DNA from: Phytoseiulus persimilis
Taxonomy: Eukaryota; Arthropoda; Arachnida; Mesostigmata; Phytoseiidae
Reading direction: 5' to 3'
Assembly: GCA_037576195.1 (NCBI GenBank)
Contig: CM075103.1
Span: 37,647,250 to 37,711,249 of the forward strand
Length of the DNA: 64,000 bases
The notes beneath the pieces were generated by a model that made no database searches, was not told the origin of the DNA, and worked only from the letters and a program-made list of their open reading frames with translations. The position numbers and the translations under genes were made by a program. Shown piece by piece: positions 13,620 to 24,353 of this stretch. Numbering within the stretch: the first letter of the stretch is position 1; the number at the start of each line of letters is the position of its first letter.

Positions 13620-13860
13620 TGGACGTGATCATATTCGATTGTGAATAATGCTCGTAACCATTATTGTGATTGTCAGAGCTTGGGAGTTCAGGCATTATCA
13701 ATTGATCATCATCCATCAAACTCTGGATTCATGTATTGATGAATACATGGTTCGATGAATTATGCATTATTACTATTAGCACTGATAAAATCAACCATCA
13801 GAGAATCATTAATCCATGGATAAATGGGAGGTATAGAATGATGAATACTTGAGATTCCAA
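13620..13860. repeat. AT-rich low-complexity island
   Basis: About 240 bases are clearly richer in A+T than the surroundings and built from variants of ATTGATG, GATGAAT and ATCATTA. A small hairpin lies inside, with arms CATGTATT (13730-13737) and AATACATG (13742-13749). It is probably a decayed simple repeat. A role as a regulatory or matrix-attachment sequence cannot be judged from sequence. Confidence 0.6.
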
Positions 13861-13997
13861 GCTCCGGAAGTCGAGTAGTCAGTCAGGGATCCATCGAACC
13901 GATTTCCGATAACGTTATCCTGCATTTTTTTTCCCAAAAACCCCTCACTCCTTGTTACCCTCCAGTTTTTGCGTTGCCAAGGAAAGCGCGAAGTAAT

Positions 13998-14093
13998 GTT
14001 GTCGGAACTCGCTTCAATGAATTTCTGACTGGCATCTTGACTTTTAGAAATTCGGAGTTGCGACGTTTTGCATCTGGGCTCTACAATTGTTCT
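13998..14093 (+). repeat. dispersed repeat, copy 1 (see 48132-48225)
   Basis: This stretch matches 48132-48225 over about 95 bases at roughly three-quarters identity; the best block is GCATCTGGGCTCT. Translated in one frame, copy 1 contains VVGTRFNEFL and ELRRFASGLYN. Copy 2, allowing one single-base gap, gives VIGNRFEEFL and ELRRFASGLFN. The conservation looks better in protein than in DNA, which suggests a multicopy coding element or gene family I cannot name. Confidence 0.6.
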
Positions 14094-17000
14094 ACTCCAC
14101 GAATGTCGTTCGGGATGCGATCAGACATTCGGATGGAACGTTTCGCCGCTCGGGGCCGAATGATTCCGAGCAGAGCCCATAATGTTGCCCCATGTGGTCT
14201 ATTCAGAGATTCCGATGTTTTCCGCTCTCAGGGAGGCCAAGAGGCAACTACCGTTACAACTAGGATGGAGCAAACAGTCTCGTTCACCGATGCTTTTGTA
14301 GTACTGGCTTCCATCCGGGCTCTCCCGACTCGCTAATCGGAATCCAGTCATGGGCAAGCAGTTGGGATAGCAAGTCTGATGTCAGTCTCAGAGAACAGGT
14401 CCTACGCCACGCATCTCCTATTGACGTTAGTCCTCCGCCAAAATAAGTGTCCGCGGTCATCGTCTCGTTCCCACTTTCGGAAGTTTGAATCGTTCCTTGT
14501 TCTCTTCATCGGTTCACACTCCGAGTCGAATCCTCAATATCGGAGCGGCTCGACCCGGCTGTTCTCTAAGCCTGGAACGATCGATGCCGCACAGGTCGTT
14601 GGAACAAATTTAAGGCTTTCCCCACTGTTTCTTCTTCCCAGAGCGGGAAGGAGCGCCGGTCAGGAAGATTTGGGAAACATTCAGCGGGCAGACCGAAGCT
14701 GTTGGTGGTGGTCACTTCCTGAGCAGCTGTTCCGCCGTATGTGTGGTGGGCCCGACCGACCGATCGACCAACCATCTGTCCGCCAGTCGTGGTGTGTATG
14801 TATATTTGGAGCCGAGATAGAGCGAGGCGCAGTCGCAGACGGCCAGCCGAGTGTGCAGCTGCTTGTGCTGCTGGCTGGAGGCGTTATCCGGCATTTGGCG
14901 TCCATCTTATATTTTTTTGTTTTCAGAACTCGAGCCCGAGGCCATAATTTCGTGTAGAGCGTGACAGTCACATACAGTCGGTAGCTGGTTCTGGAAGGAC
15001 GGCTCTCTTTTGTGCAGTCTCGGGCGCATTCAGATTGCTTCGACCGCCGAAATAAAGTACTCGCATGCGTTTGCGGACCACCGAGCGGCCTGCAAGCAAC
15101 AACGGCCCTGCGCGAGCTGCACTTGACGTGCACGATGAATTCGGCCGACCGGCGCCGTTTATTTGTGCTGATCGGTTGACAACGCTTCTGGCCGAGCTTA
15201 TCGGACTCGCTAAAGACTCCACGGGAAGCGGCGAAGTTAGCGTTGGAGAATCGCCGGAGACGCGTGCTGGCGGAACATTCTGAGACACACAGAATACTCC
15301 CAGAGCATCGAACCCACATGAAAGTGCGATGTGCGATTCCGGAACGATTGACCGCTTCCGGGTTCACAGCGCTTTTGCTGAATACATCCTCGGCGAATCC
15401 TCGGGGGAACACTTCGTCGAATCCGACGGAAATCCGAGAAACCTGCTCAATGGGGCCTCGCCGGGACAAGGCCGCTCCGGACAGTCTGATCCTCCGGACC
15501 TCAGCTAAAAAAACAGCTTCAGGCTCAGCAGCGGAAGGACTTTCGGGACCATGCGCTCGAGTCCTCATGTGCGGATGACAGGATCGTGCGGGGCTCCAAT
15601 AACAGGACTCCACCGAACCAGGTTTGCCCGTCATCTAGCGATCGTGGAAACGAGGGGCGTGAATGGAGGGCGGACTTTGGGGGATCGCGACGCGACGAGC
15701 CAAGGAGTCGGAGGGCAAGGACGGTTCACCCGCCCGTTCTTGCCTACTCTGCTTGCTAAATTGTGCGTGAGTTCAAAACTCCCGTGACGCGATTTTTGGG
15801 GGAAAGATACAGAGGCAGCGGGATAGGACGCGCGCGGGGGTTGAGTCTTTCACATGGTTGGTTCGTCGCTGAAGCGTTCTGAAGGGGCACGAACATATTC
15901 CCAATAATCGTGGTCATAGGCGACGCGGCAGCGGGCAGAAGACATCGTCGCTCGTGACATCATCGGTGACGGCATGACATCTTTGCCTCTCCCTCGTTCC
16001 TGGCTGTGCCCCCACTATCGTGCTCGTCGTTGGTCGCCCGTTGGTCTCGAGTTGTTTGCTCTTCGTACCTCAAAACGGCTTGGAACTATGTTTTCAAGTC
16101 GCTGACGTGGTCACCATCGTCATCGTCCGATGGCAGCTTAGGAATGGAGAGGGCTGCAAAAATGGATAGCCTCCAAAATGAGTTGAGATCGAGCTTGTCC
16201 GATCGCTCAGGACCGGAGCGCTGGATCAGATAAAGAGCCTGTGAAGGACAAACGATGATGGAATGCATCAATAGAACAGTTCCCTCAGAGTTTCAGGTAC
16301 TCATTGAGACAACAAAGCTGTGGGTTTGCGAAAAACGCCAATATTCTAGCCAAAAAGTATGTGGGTTTTCGATGGATTCGAGCGGGAGGCCTTGCGCAGA
16401 ACATCGAGCTTTTTTGTCAGTCCATCGGTTCGAGATTGACTTTCTCCACTGAGCGGCCTGACCAGACTAGCCAGCTGCCGTTGTCGTCGTTCCCATCGTT
16501 GTCGCCGATAATGTCCTCGGAGCAAAACTGGAGTAATTCCATTAGGTTCATAATCCCCGAAGTTTACTCTATTGCTCCTATAAGAATCTGCCCTAATCCA
16601 GGATTAAGTGCACGGCCCGAATACCCGGGATTTAGACCACCCGGTCCGGAATCCCTGCTGACTGGTGGCGAGCAAACCTGAACGACCACCCACCGGCTTG
16701 CCCTTGCTCGGGATTCCCCCTGGAATAATTCAGGCAGACACGGCTCAAGTTGTCGCGTGCGTAACGGTCAAGGTTACCCTCAGGCTTGGGATGGGACACG
16801 TAAGACTCGTCATGAGAGTTCAGCTCGGTCATAAAAAAAAATTCAGGCGAGTCATCGATGATGGTTCACGCCACAGATGGTCTCCCCCAGCCTCACAGAT
16901 GAATCTAACAGGTTGCCAAGTCGGAGGAAGAAATTCGTTTCGTTCAACTCTTCTGGAAGCTTGAATGGCAGCACCGTGAATCCTTCGGTACGTTTCGGAA

Positions 17001-18378
17001 TTCGTGGAGCAGCCACATGCTCGAGATGAGTTCATAGACTACGCCACCTGCAGTTGAGACACCGATGAAGCGATAGGTCGATTTAGGTAGGTTGTGCGCC
17101 TCGTCATATGATGTGTGTGTGACCTGATGTCAGCGCCAGCTGAAAAATGCGCAACGGTGTCCACTCGCCCGGGCTGCGCCCAGTGCTTCGCCGAGCTCGC
17201 TCGCTCGTCCTTGGAACACAGCCGCTCCACATACCCAAACTATGCCGCACGCTATTCATGAAGACTACCGGAAATGTTATGTTCCCACAGCGATCTAAAG
17301 AACGAAAACACCCGGAAACAGTTCGGATGTCTCTTGATAAGAGCCTCCGTTTGGTTCTGGCAAAGTTTCCCTGAGCTCGTGGATGTTCGTTACTTTCTGG
17401 TGTATGTTGCTCGCGGTTCTGCGCTGCAGGTGCTCTCTCAAGTCTGTTTCGTCCGTCGCTGAGCCGCGAGATGGTCAACTGGGCCAACGGTTCCACACAG
17501 TTGTTCAACAGCAAAGTCAACAATAAAGAAGGTTCCTCTCCTCAGCGTGGGAACATTTGAGATTGTTCTGATACGGTTGCGAGAAACCAGCGGCAGCTCT
17601 TCCGGCGGTGCATCTTTCACGTTCGTCTCTTCCGGTACATCACGTATATCTTTGTCAAGCCTGGGGGAAGGGGGAGTCCAGGGGGATGATTCCACGTCGA
17701 AATCAGCGTCCAGCGAGATTGTCCAAAGCTCACTGTGATTCAAAGCCGATCCAAGCCGGAAGTTTCGTTGCATGAAGCTACATTCGACGGCACGCCAGTC
17801 TCCAAGTTGAGGAAGATCGATCAACTATGATGCACGAAGAGCTTCCACTACCTGCCCCTCAGAAGTCGATTTCCCGTGTTTTCTTCGAGTGTAGAATGCG
17901 ATCGGTCCCTCTCTCATCGACCTGGCTTATCTCTGCTCATACCGATTCATTGCTGAGTTGTTGCCAAATCGTGAACTCCGTGGATTTGTCACTCCAGGAA
18001 TTCCGCGTCCGAGTGATTCAGCGTCACCGGATGACTTCCTAAGTGAGTCTCATGGAAGACATCGAAAGTACACTGAGCAATAGATGTAATACAGAGCGCT
18101 CAACGACCTTGATAGAACAACGCGCAGCCGGTCAACGGTCGTTCTCGTTTAAAAATATCACCGCTCCGCGTTCTCGTCATCGCCGTCGTCATCAATGTTG
18201 TGTCATCGGTCCCCGTGGAAAGCGTGGAATCAATGAGAGTCTTGCCCGCGTAATTGGGCGATGATGGAAGGCATTGAAGAATTGGAACCCTCTCTCTGAC
18301 GTCGTTGAGGAAAAAGGCGAGTTTTCCCGGCTCCCCCGAGTTGGAGTTGTCATTCGGCTCAGCGTTCCGTGCACAGCG
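14094..18378. other. no gene recognised upstream of receptor A
   Basis: Contains the longest open frame of the window (317 codons, minus, 14681-15634). It is rich in Arg and Ser, has no domain I recognise and sits in a locally G+C-rich stretch that favours chance frames. The promoter and 5' leader of receptor gene A should lie in the last part of this region, but I find no convincing TATA box or initiator to place them. Confidence 0.35.
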
Positions 18379-20463
18379 ATGTTCGTTCCCTTGTGCGTGG
18401 TGTTCCTGGTCAGCCAAGTCGATGCCGGCAACTGGAACGACACCTGGTTCCGGTACACGAAGAGCAAGCCGCATGGATTGACCGTGGTTTCAGTGAACAT
18501 GCACGTCCAGTCAATCAACAGGGTCGATAGCCATGAGGGCTTCATCCAGATGGCGCTCATCTTCCGCCAGGAGTGGAAAGACCATCGCTTGACGCACACA
18601 GCCCAAAGGCACTACGTCCCACAGTATCAAACCGTGGATCGCCACGAAATCTGGGTCCCGGACACCTTCTTCCTGAACGAGATGGACGCGTACTCACACT
18701 CGCTACTCGAGGTAACTCTCCGCTTCTCTCACTCTTCTCCGGCTTCGAGACTCCGTCCCCCTTGGAGCGTTCCCATCGCTTCGAACTCAGGAAGGGGAGG
18801 AATGTTCGTCGTGCGTTCTCCTTAGAGATCCGGATCTGAGAAGAATTCGTGTCGTTCCAGGACAACAGCATGGTCCGCGTTTTTCCTTCCGGCGACATTC
18901 TCCTCAGCAGGAAAATAACGCTGACGTTGAGGTGTCCCATGGACCTGTCGAACTTTCCTTTCGACACCCAGGTCTGCTCTCTCTACGTGGCCAGCTACGG
19001 TCACACTCGAAATTTGATCGACTACCATTGGAACACCAGTCAACCGATACAGCTGACACGCGAAACGCCGATACCAGAGTTCGAGCTCCGCCAATACGAC
19101 ACAGATCAATGCCATAAACGAACGTCTACAGGGGAGTATTCGTGCATCCAGGTGGACTTCACCCTAAGGCGGAACTGGCGCTATCATCTTGTTCAGGTAC
19201 GGTATCATTGCGGATGGATACATCCTCAAGGGGAGGTGGGGGGGCGAAGCGAGCTTTGCTTCAAAGATGACTCGGCCGTCAATTGATCCGGAGTTCCGAT
19301 TGGGAATGCCTTCCCGATCAAATCGTTCGTGGGGTCCGAGAGATTTCCTTTGAGAAAGGGAGAGTCCATGAACGGTGGTTCCTGCGAGATTCCGGGATGA
19401 ATCCCTGGGAAGGAGCGACCTGAACTTTGCGGATGTTCTGGGTGAATCCAGAAGCATGCGTGAATTCAGGGAAGCAGTGCGACAAGCGCTTGAGAAACCG
19501 CGAAGTACGAGTGGTTCCGTAATAGGCGTCAATTGGGCTCTGATACGCAGACTTGACCGCCCGTTGCTCGGACCATAAACGCTCGTGAATGATAGAGTCA
19601 ATAACTTCCAACGACCACTTAGTTCATGGTCTTTTCTCCATTCCGAGGCGGCTCCTTTACGTTCCGAGTCGAGTGATCTAAACGCGCGACCGCTTGCACG
19701 AACGCCACATTGATGTGTGCTGCCATGGTCTCGAGCGAGTGGTCCGTTCGGAGCGTTGGGCTCGATCTCTGGCTCTGAGGCTCCAAGGATGGTCTCCGAC
19801 GAGACGTTCGTCCGCAGACGCCATAGTTCAATGGATGTATTCCGGCTTGAGGAGACAGTCTTGTCCCGAGTTTGACGAGTGCTCCGTGGAGTACGTATCT
19901 TCGTCTCCGTAGGTGGCGTAAAATGTGGTCGAGCCTCACGATTACCGATGATTCCCAGGTATTCATACCGATGACGATGCTGGTCATACTCGCTTGGTTC
20001 ACGTTCTGGATCCGTCAAACGAGCGTGCGCATCACCATCCTGATGTTTGCGCTCTCTTTGGCCGTCATCGGAGCCGCATCATTGAACACCTCATTGCCGC
20101 ACACGAACTATGTAAAGATGATCGATATATTCACCGGTGTCGGGTAAGTTAAGTCGCGAGTGGAGCTTCTCTCGTCCATTCGAGATTTTTACGAACTCAT
20201 TCGAATGAGAAGATCATCTGAAGGAGTCATTCGATGATTCTCTTTCTACAAAGAGAATTAATGTCTTGATCGAGTTTGTTCTTCGCAGGATCACCTTCAT
20301 CTTCTCTGCCATCATAGAGTTCGTCGTCATCCTGAGACGCCTGCCCGATGATCTAGAAAAAGACGACACCGAAGATAAGATCGACCAAACCGCTCGTGTC
20401 GTGTACCCCGCATGTTACGCGGGTTTCATCCTTCTGTACTCTCTGAGTGCGCTGCTACGTTAG
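18379..20463 (+). CDS. receptor gene A: compact GluCl-like Cys-loop ligand-gated ion channel (4 exons)
   Basis: Exons 18379-18711, 18861-19196, 19959-20143 and 20289-20463, with GT-AG introns of phase 0, 0 and 2, encode 342 residues and end in TAG. The start is the Met opening a clean signal peptide, MFVPLCVVFLVSQVDA; the frame is open upstream to 18274. The ectodomain has WVPDTFF, the Cys-loop CPMDLSNFPFDTQVC (136-150) and the second, GluCl/glycine-receptor-type disulfide CHKRTSTGEYSC (195-206). M1 is 224-241, M2 about 247-266, M3 about 286-299 and M4 322-341. The M3-M4 linker is only about 21 residues (301-321), where animal relatives usually have dozens to over a hundred. M2 (RITILMFALSLAVIGA) has Ser at 9' and Val-Arg where GluCls have Pro-Ala-Arg. 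Of the two glutamate-contacting arginines of nematode GluCl, the first aligns with Gln (HVQSIN) and the second is kept (FRQEW). An NDT glycosylation site follows the signal peptide. Family membership is firm; ligand and ion selectivity are unknown. Confidence 0.93.
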
Positions 20464-22341
20464 ACGGTGATCGAAACACTGAAGCCCAGAAGGAACAAGT
20501 TTCCTGGAGTATCCGAGTTCCTGAATGCACTCTGAACTTACGAAGAACCCGGTCAGCACCGCCGCGAATGAGGAATGCAGTCAAACTTGCGACCGTTCAG
20601 TCAACCTCCGTTCACTTTTGAGATTTGGGCTCTATTTATTCCTGAAATAGGCGTTAGCCGAGTGCTAGCTCGAATCGCTCGTGGAAACTAGATATCCAAA
20701 CTAATAATTTCAGAGAAACACTATGGTAATAAACCTCGATCGCTGCATTTTCAAAGTGCTGTCTTGTGTTGAGGGACCGCTAAGACCGCTCAAGTTGTCA
20801 GGACAGGATGAGGATATCCAGCCTTTTCCGTAACATATCACGAATGAGGTGTTCCGAACGATGTCACAAGAACCTTTGCTGTCGGGAGCCACTCACTCCT
20901 CTTGATGCCGAAAGTGAGCAATTGAGCTCAATTCTCGCGTTCGCATCTGTAGGGATATCTGAGGAATTCTAGGTTCGTGAAGGAATCGAGTCCCTAGAGA
21001 ACTGTAGATAAGGAAAGAATATCCGACCGTTCCCCGATCCGTGAGGAGGCTACAGAAAAATCTCCCGCAATTTCCTTAAGAGCGATGGCAACCTTCGCAT
21101 AACTCTCTCAAACAGTGCAGGGAGGAATCGGTTCCATCTAGGGATCTTCTGTCACGTCTGAAGAAGACGAAGAGAAGGACAGGGAAGCAATTGCACGCGA
21201 TGTTGGTCGCATCTCGCATCCCTCTTCCCGTTCCGCTGACTCAAGACGCAACTTCGCTCTGTCGTTGATCAACATTACCAAATGCCAGCCTCGTTAACGC
21301 GCATGTGAATTCACGTTCATCGTGACTAACGACCCCGTCAGCGAGGCACTCGAATCACTCGCAACTCTACTGACAATATGTCCAATCGCTCCTTGGTGCT
21401 TCGCGGGCAGCCAGGGTTCAGATGCAGGGGTTTGACCTGCGCTAACATTTCGAGGGAAATTTTCGGAAGCTCAGATAAGAGGATCCGAACATTGGCCAGA
21501 GATCAATTCCAACCCTCGACTTCCATAAAATCCTGAAAGAAAGTTCGACGACTTCGAACGTCACTCTCGAGCTTCGTGAGTCGGAAGCGTCGAACGGAAA
21601 ACCCTCAGTTATTCTTCAAGAATCGTGGCTCATCATGAAACCGAGGGCTATCGATGCACCTCTCACCGTTCCCTATTCGAGACAAGCCGATTTCCCCCCC
21701 TCGCCAAAGGGAAAGAGATAACTCTTCCTATGTCGCGTTCGGGTATCAGGATTCTGTGTTTTCTTTCTGCAAGCAGGAACACTACCGAATGCTCACCCAC
21801 CTCTCGTCGTGTTTTCAGTGAGCTTTGAATTCCGTGCGAAGCCGAAGGAGTCTCTATTCATCAACAGACAACAGGCGAACTTCAGTACCGTGATGAATCC
21901 ACAGACAGTGAGTCCGGATCTCCGATCTGTCTTGTTCCCCATCCAACCCATTCCTTATCGAAACGGGAATTCGCAATCCAACGGAAGGATCACAAGCTTG
22001 GAGGCTCTGATGAACAATCGGAAGTATTTCTGAGTGTCACCATGCCACTAACGTACAATGGCGGTGGGTGTTTCAGAGAAGTGGATGTTCGGATGTCCCT
22101 GGAGTGGATACTTGAACCGGTTTCTCATTTCTTTCCCCTCGTATCTCAATAACGCCCGACAAGGCTTCCCAGATACTCGCCTTATCAGAGTACGAGCATT
22201 GGAAACCTCTGTTTTCGGCTGAACCTCTCAGCCAGCCCTCAGGAGTGTCCCGGATTCACCTTTCGGTATTGCTTCAGTAACACTCCCTATCGCCTCGCAA
22301 ATCCCATTGCGGGCGGTGGGCTTGGGTCTTAAGATGGTTCA
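20464..22341. other. 3' flank of receptor A and intergenic DNA, no gene seen
   Basis: Holds the likely 3' UTR of gene A and then about 1.6 kb without a recognisable feature. I looked for further Cys-loop exons (WxPDxFF, Cys-loop or M2-like stretches) and found none. Confidence 0.45.
20728..20733 (+). terminator. candidate poly(A) signal of receptor gene A
   Basis: AATAAA about 265 bases after the stop codon of gene A, the first canonical hexamer I see downstream. It gives a plausible 3' UTR length. Assignment is by position only. Confidence 0.45.
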
Positions 22342-22367
22342 GATTTAATTCTGATATGAATTAAATC
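22342..22367. repeat. perfect 10-bp inverted repeat next to the SINE
   Basis: GATTTAATTC and GAATTAAATC are separated by TGATAT, giving a perfect 10-bp hairpin. It lies about 30 bases from the B-box end of the tRNA-like element at 22396-22478 and may belong to that element's 3' body. Confidence 0.8.
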
Positions 22368-22395
22368 CTCTTTTTACCACATAAGAAATTTGTTG

Positions 22396-22478
22396 TCCCG
22401 GCCGAGGATCGAACCCGCGATTGCTAGCTTAGCGTGGCACCCAAGGCGTTGGTTTATGCCACACGGCCAACGAGCCGA
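22396..22478 (-). mobile_element. tRNA-derived SINE head
   Basis: On the minus strand there is a pol III A-box-like TGGCCGTGTGG (22459-22469) followed, at normal spacing, by a B-box GGGTTCGATCC (22407-22417). Between them is GCCTTGGGTGCC. The acceptor and T-stem pairings are imperfect (about 5 of 7 and 4 of 5), so this is not a working tRNA but the head of a tRNA-derived SINE or a tRNA pseudogene. The element at 61691-61772 has nearly the same inner sequence (GCCTTGGTGCC) before its B-box, which suggests one SINE family. The body downstream of the B-box would run into the hairpin at 22342-22367. Confidence 0.6.
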
Positions 22479-24317
22479 CGAGCATTGGAAACCATCTCTG
22501 AAGAAGTCGGCCTTTAGGACCAAATTCCAGACATTCAAGCGTGCGATCTCCGGTTCGAGAATGTGGTAGTACCACGTCGTGTGGAAAGTTCTCGATAGAG
22601 TTCCGAAAGGTATCATGGGCATGTCCGCCTATGCTAGCCACGAGCGGATTGGCGGGAATGAACTCATTCGCAATCAGAGTCGCAATTCGAAGGTGCAGGC
22701 CGAGGAGCAGGAGTTGGATCACCTGACATGCTCACAGTTTGAGAATCCAGTCGCACACATCGCGCTCTCTGAGCGGCATTCCGGACGAGCTCGTTCGGTG
22801 GGAAAGATGGAGAATTCTTGAAATAAGCCGTCACGTCGTTCTGCCCAGATCGGCAAGGTTCAACTCACTCAACTTTAGAGTGGGAGAGGCCGATTGATGT
22901 GGTTTGCAGCATAACGTTCTCATCATTCTTTCGAACGGTGCATTCTGCGATGGGACTCTGAAGGGATAACGAGGGGTTACAAACTCGGTTCCGCCACGAT
23001 CGCGACTGTCTGATTGTCAACCGTCTCGATTAAGACCCCTGATGTGGGTACACCGCTCTCCGGATTCACCCGAGTTTGGTCGAATTCGGAAGTCCGATAG
23101 TTCATGGACTCATTCCCATCAACTGAAAAGGCCCATCCGAACTCATTCAAACAGCTCCGGCTGTCCCCACTGTCGTTGCGAACGGAGACCGTGAGTGAGC
23201 TCTCAGCCGGAGTCCGGGGAGGACCTCTTGTCGGTACCGCTGCCACTCCCATTCCGTTGACTGATTTATCAATGCTGAACTTTTTCTCCTTTCCGAGAAT
23301 CATGGGTGGTCGAAGACCGTGAATCGGAGTTCGAACATTTCCGTCTCACAGATCACGGATCGGATATTAGGCTCTGCTTTGGTTCCGATTACTCTGGCAT
23401 TCGAAGTTTCAACACTCACCCGAACGGCTTCGGAATCTAAAGCGACGACTGAGTCCCATGATGTTTTTCCTATCTCAGTGGAATGAGTCTTGCCCGAAAA
23501 CTCAAAAGTTTTCGACTCACGTGGATCAGCAGGAGATCCATGAAGCTGGGAACAATATCCGTAACATCACACAAGCCGGCGGAGCCATGGCCCGACGATT
23601 CCAAACACGGACTGAGGAGCTTCTGATTCCGATGGTACCTCGAAGGAATCCAAACCGGGCCCGCAAGGGTTGCTCGCCAAACGATACCAGGAATCATTTC
23701 CATCGGGGCTGGTGAACTCCGGAATTCGACGACAACGAGGTCGCCACAACGGATTTTATTCAACGATCGGAGGAATCCATTTTTCTCCTCCGATCTTCCA
23801 CCTCTCGCGGCTCATTACTTCAGACAGGAATAATTGCCTTATGTCAATGATCAGGCCGACCGTGGACTCCTGTCATTTTTCGAATGAGATTTCTGGTCTT
23901 AATGCCGCAAACTCCGAAGCTCCCACGTGTGTTCTCTGGATTACGCCCGGAGTCCCTCCTCGAGCTTCAAGGACGGATGTGGCTCATCGAAGGTGGATTA
24001 AGGTCGGGCCGGGAAATGGAACAGTATGTGTGTGGGGAACGAAGACGCTTACGGTCAAAAGCTGCCGTTGGGCAGCGGGAGAATAGAAGGAGCAGATACG
24101 GTTAGGTCCTCGAAAGCCCCCGAGCGGTGTATCAACGGTTTGAAGAGCGTTATCCTGAGCAAATATTTGGCCTCTGTGAATGATTCGACCCCGGGCTGAG
24201 TGTTGGGAATGAATATTCCCGTAATATGTGGACACTCTCGCCCGTCTGCGCGTCGCGGTTCACTTCTCGAGATTGGAAATTCGTCGCCAAGGATTCATTT
24301 TGAGCTGTTTCAAAATT

Positions 24318-24353
24318 TTCCCCCGACCTTCGGGAACCCGAAGGTCGGGGGAA
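24318..24353. repeat. 36-nt perfect palindrome (17-bp arms, AA loop)
   Basis: The left arm TTCCCCCGACCTTCGGG and the right arm CCCGAAGGTCGGGGGAA are exact reverse complements separated only by AA. Such a long perfect arm pair is very unlikely by chance in 64 kb. If transcribed it would form a very stable hairpin. It sits between the two receptor genes, with no terminal repeats or element around it that I can identify. Confidence 0.95.

Noticed and set aside
14681-15634. 317-codon minus-strand frame, the longest in the window
   Set aside because: Arg/Ser-rich composition, no domain or motif I recognise, strongly overlapping frames on the other strand and a locally G+C-rich stretch where chance frames are long.
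19164-20018. 284-codon minus-strand frame
   Set aside because: It is antisense to receptor gene A (end of exon 2, intron 2 and part of exon 3) and shows no motif of its own.
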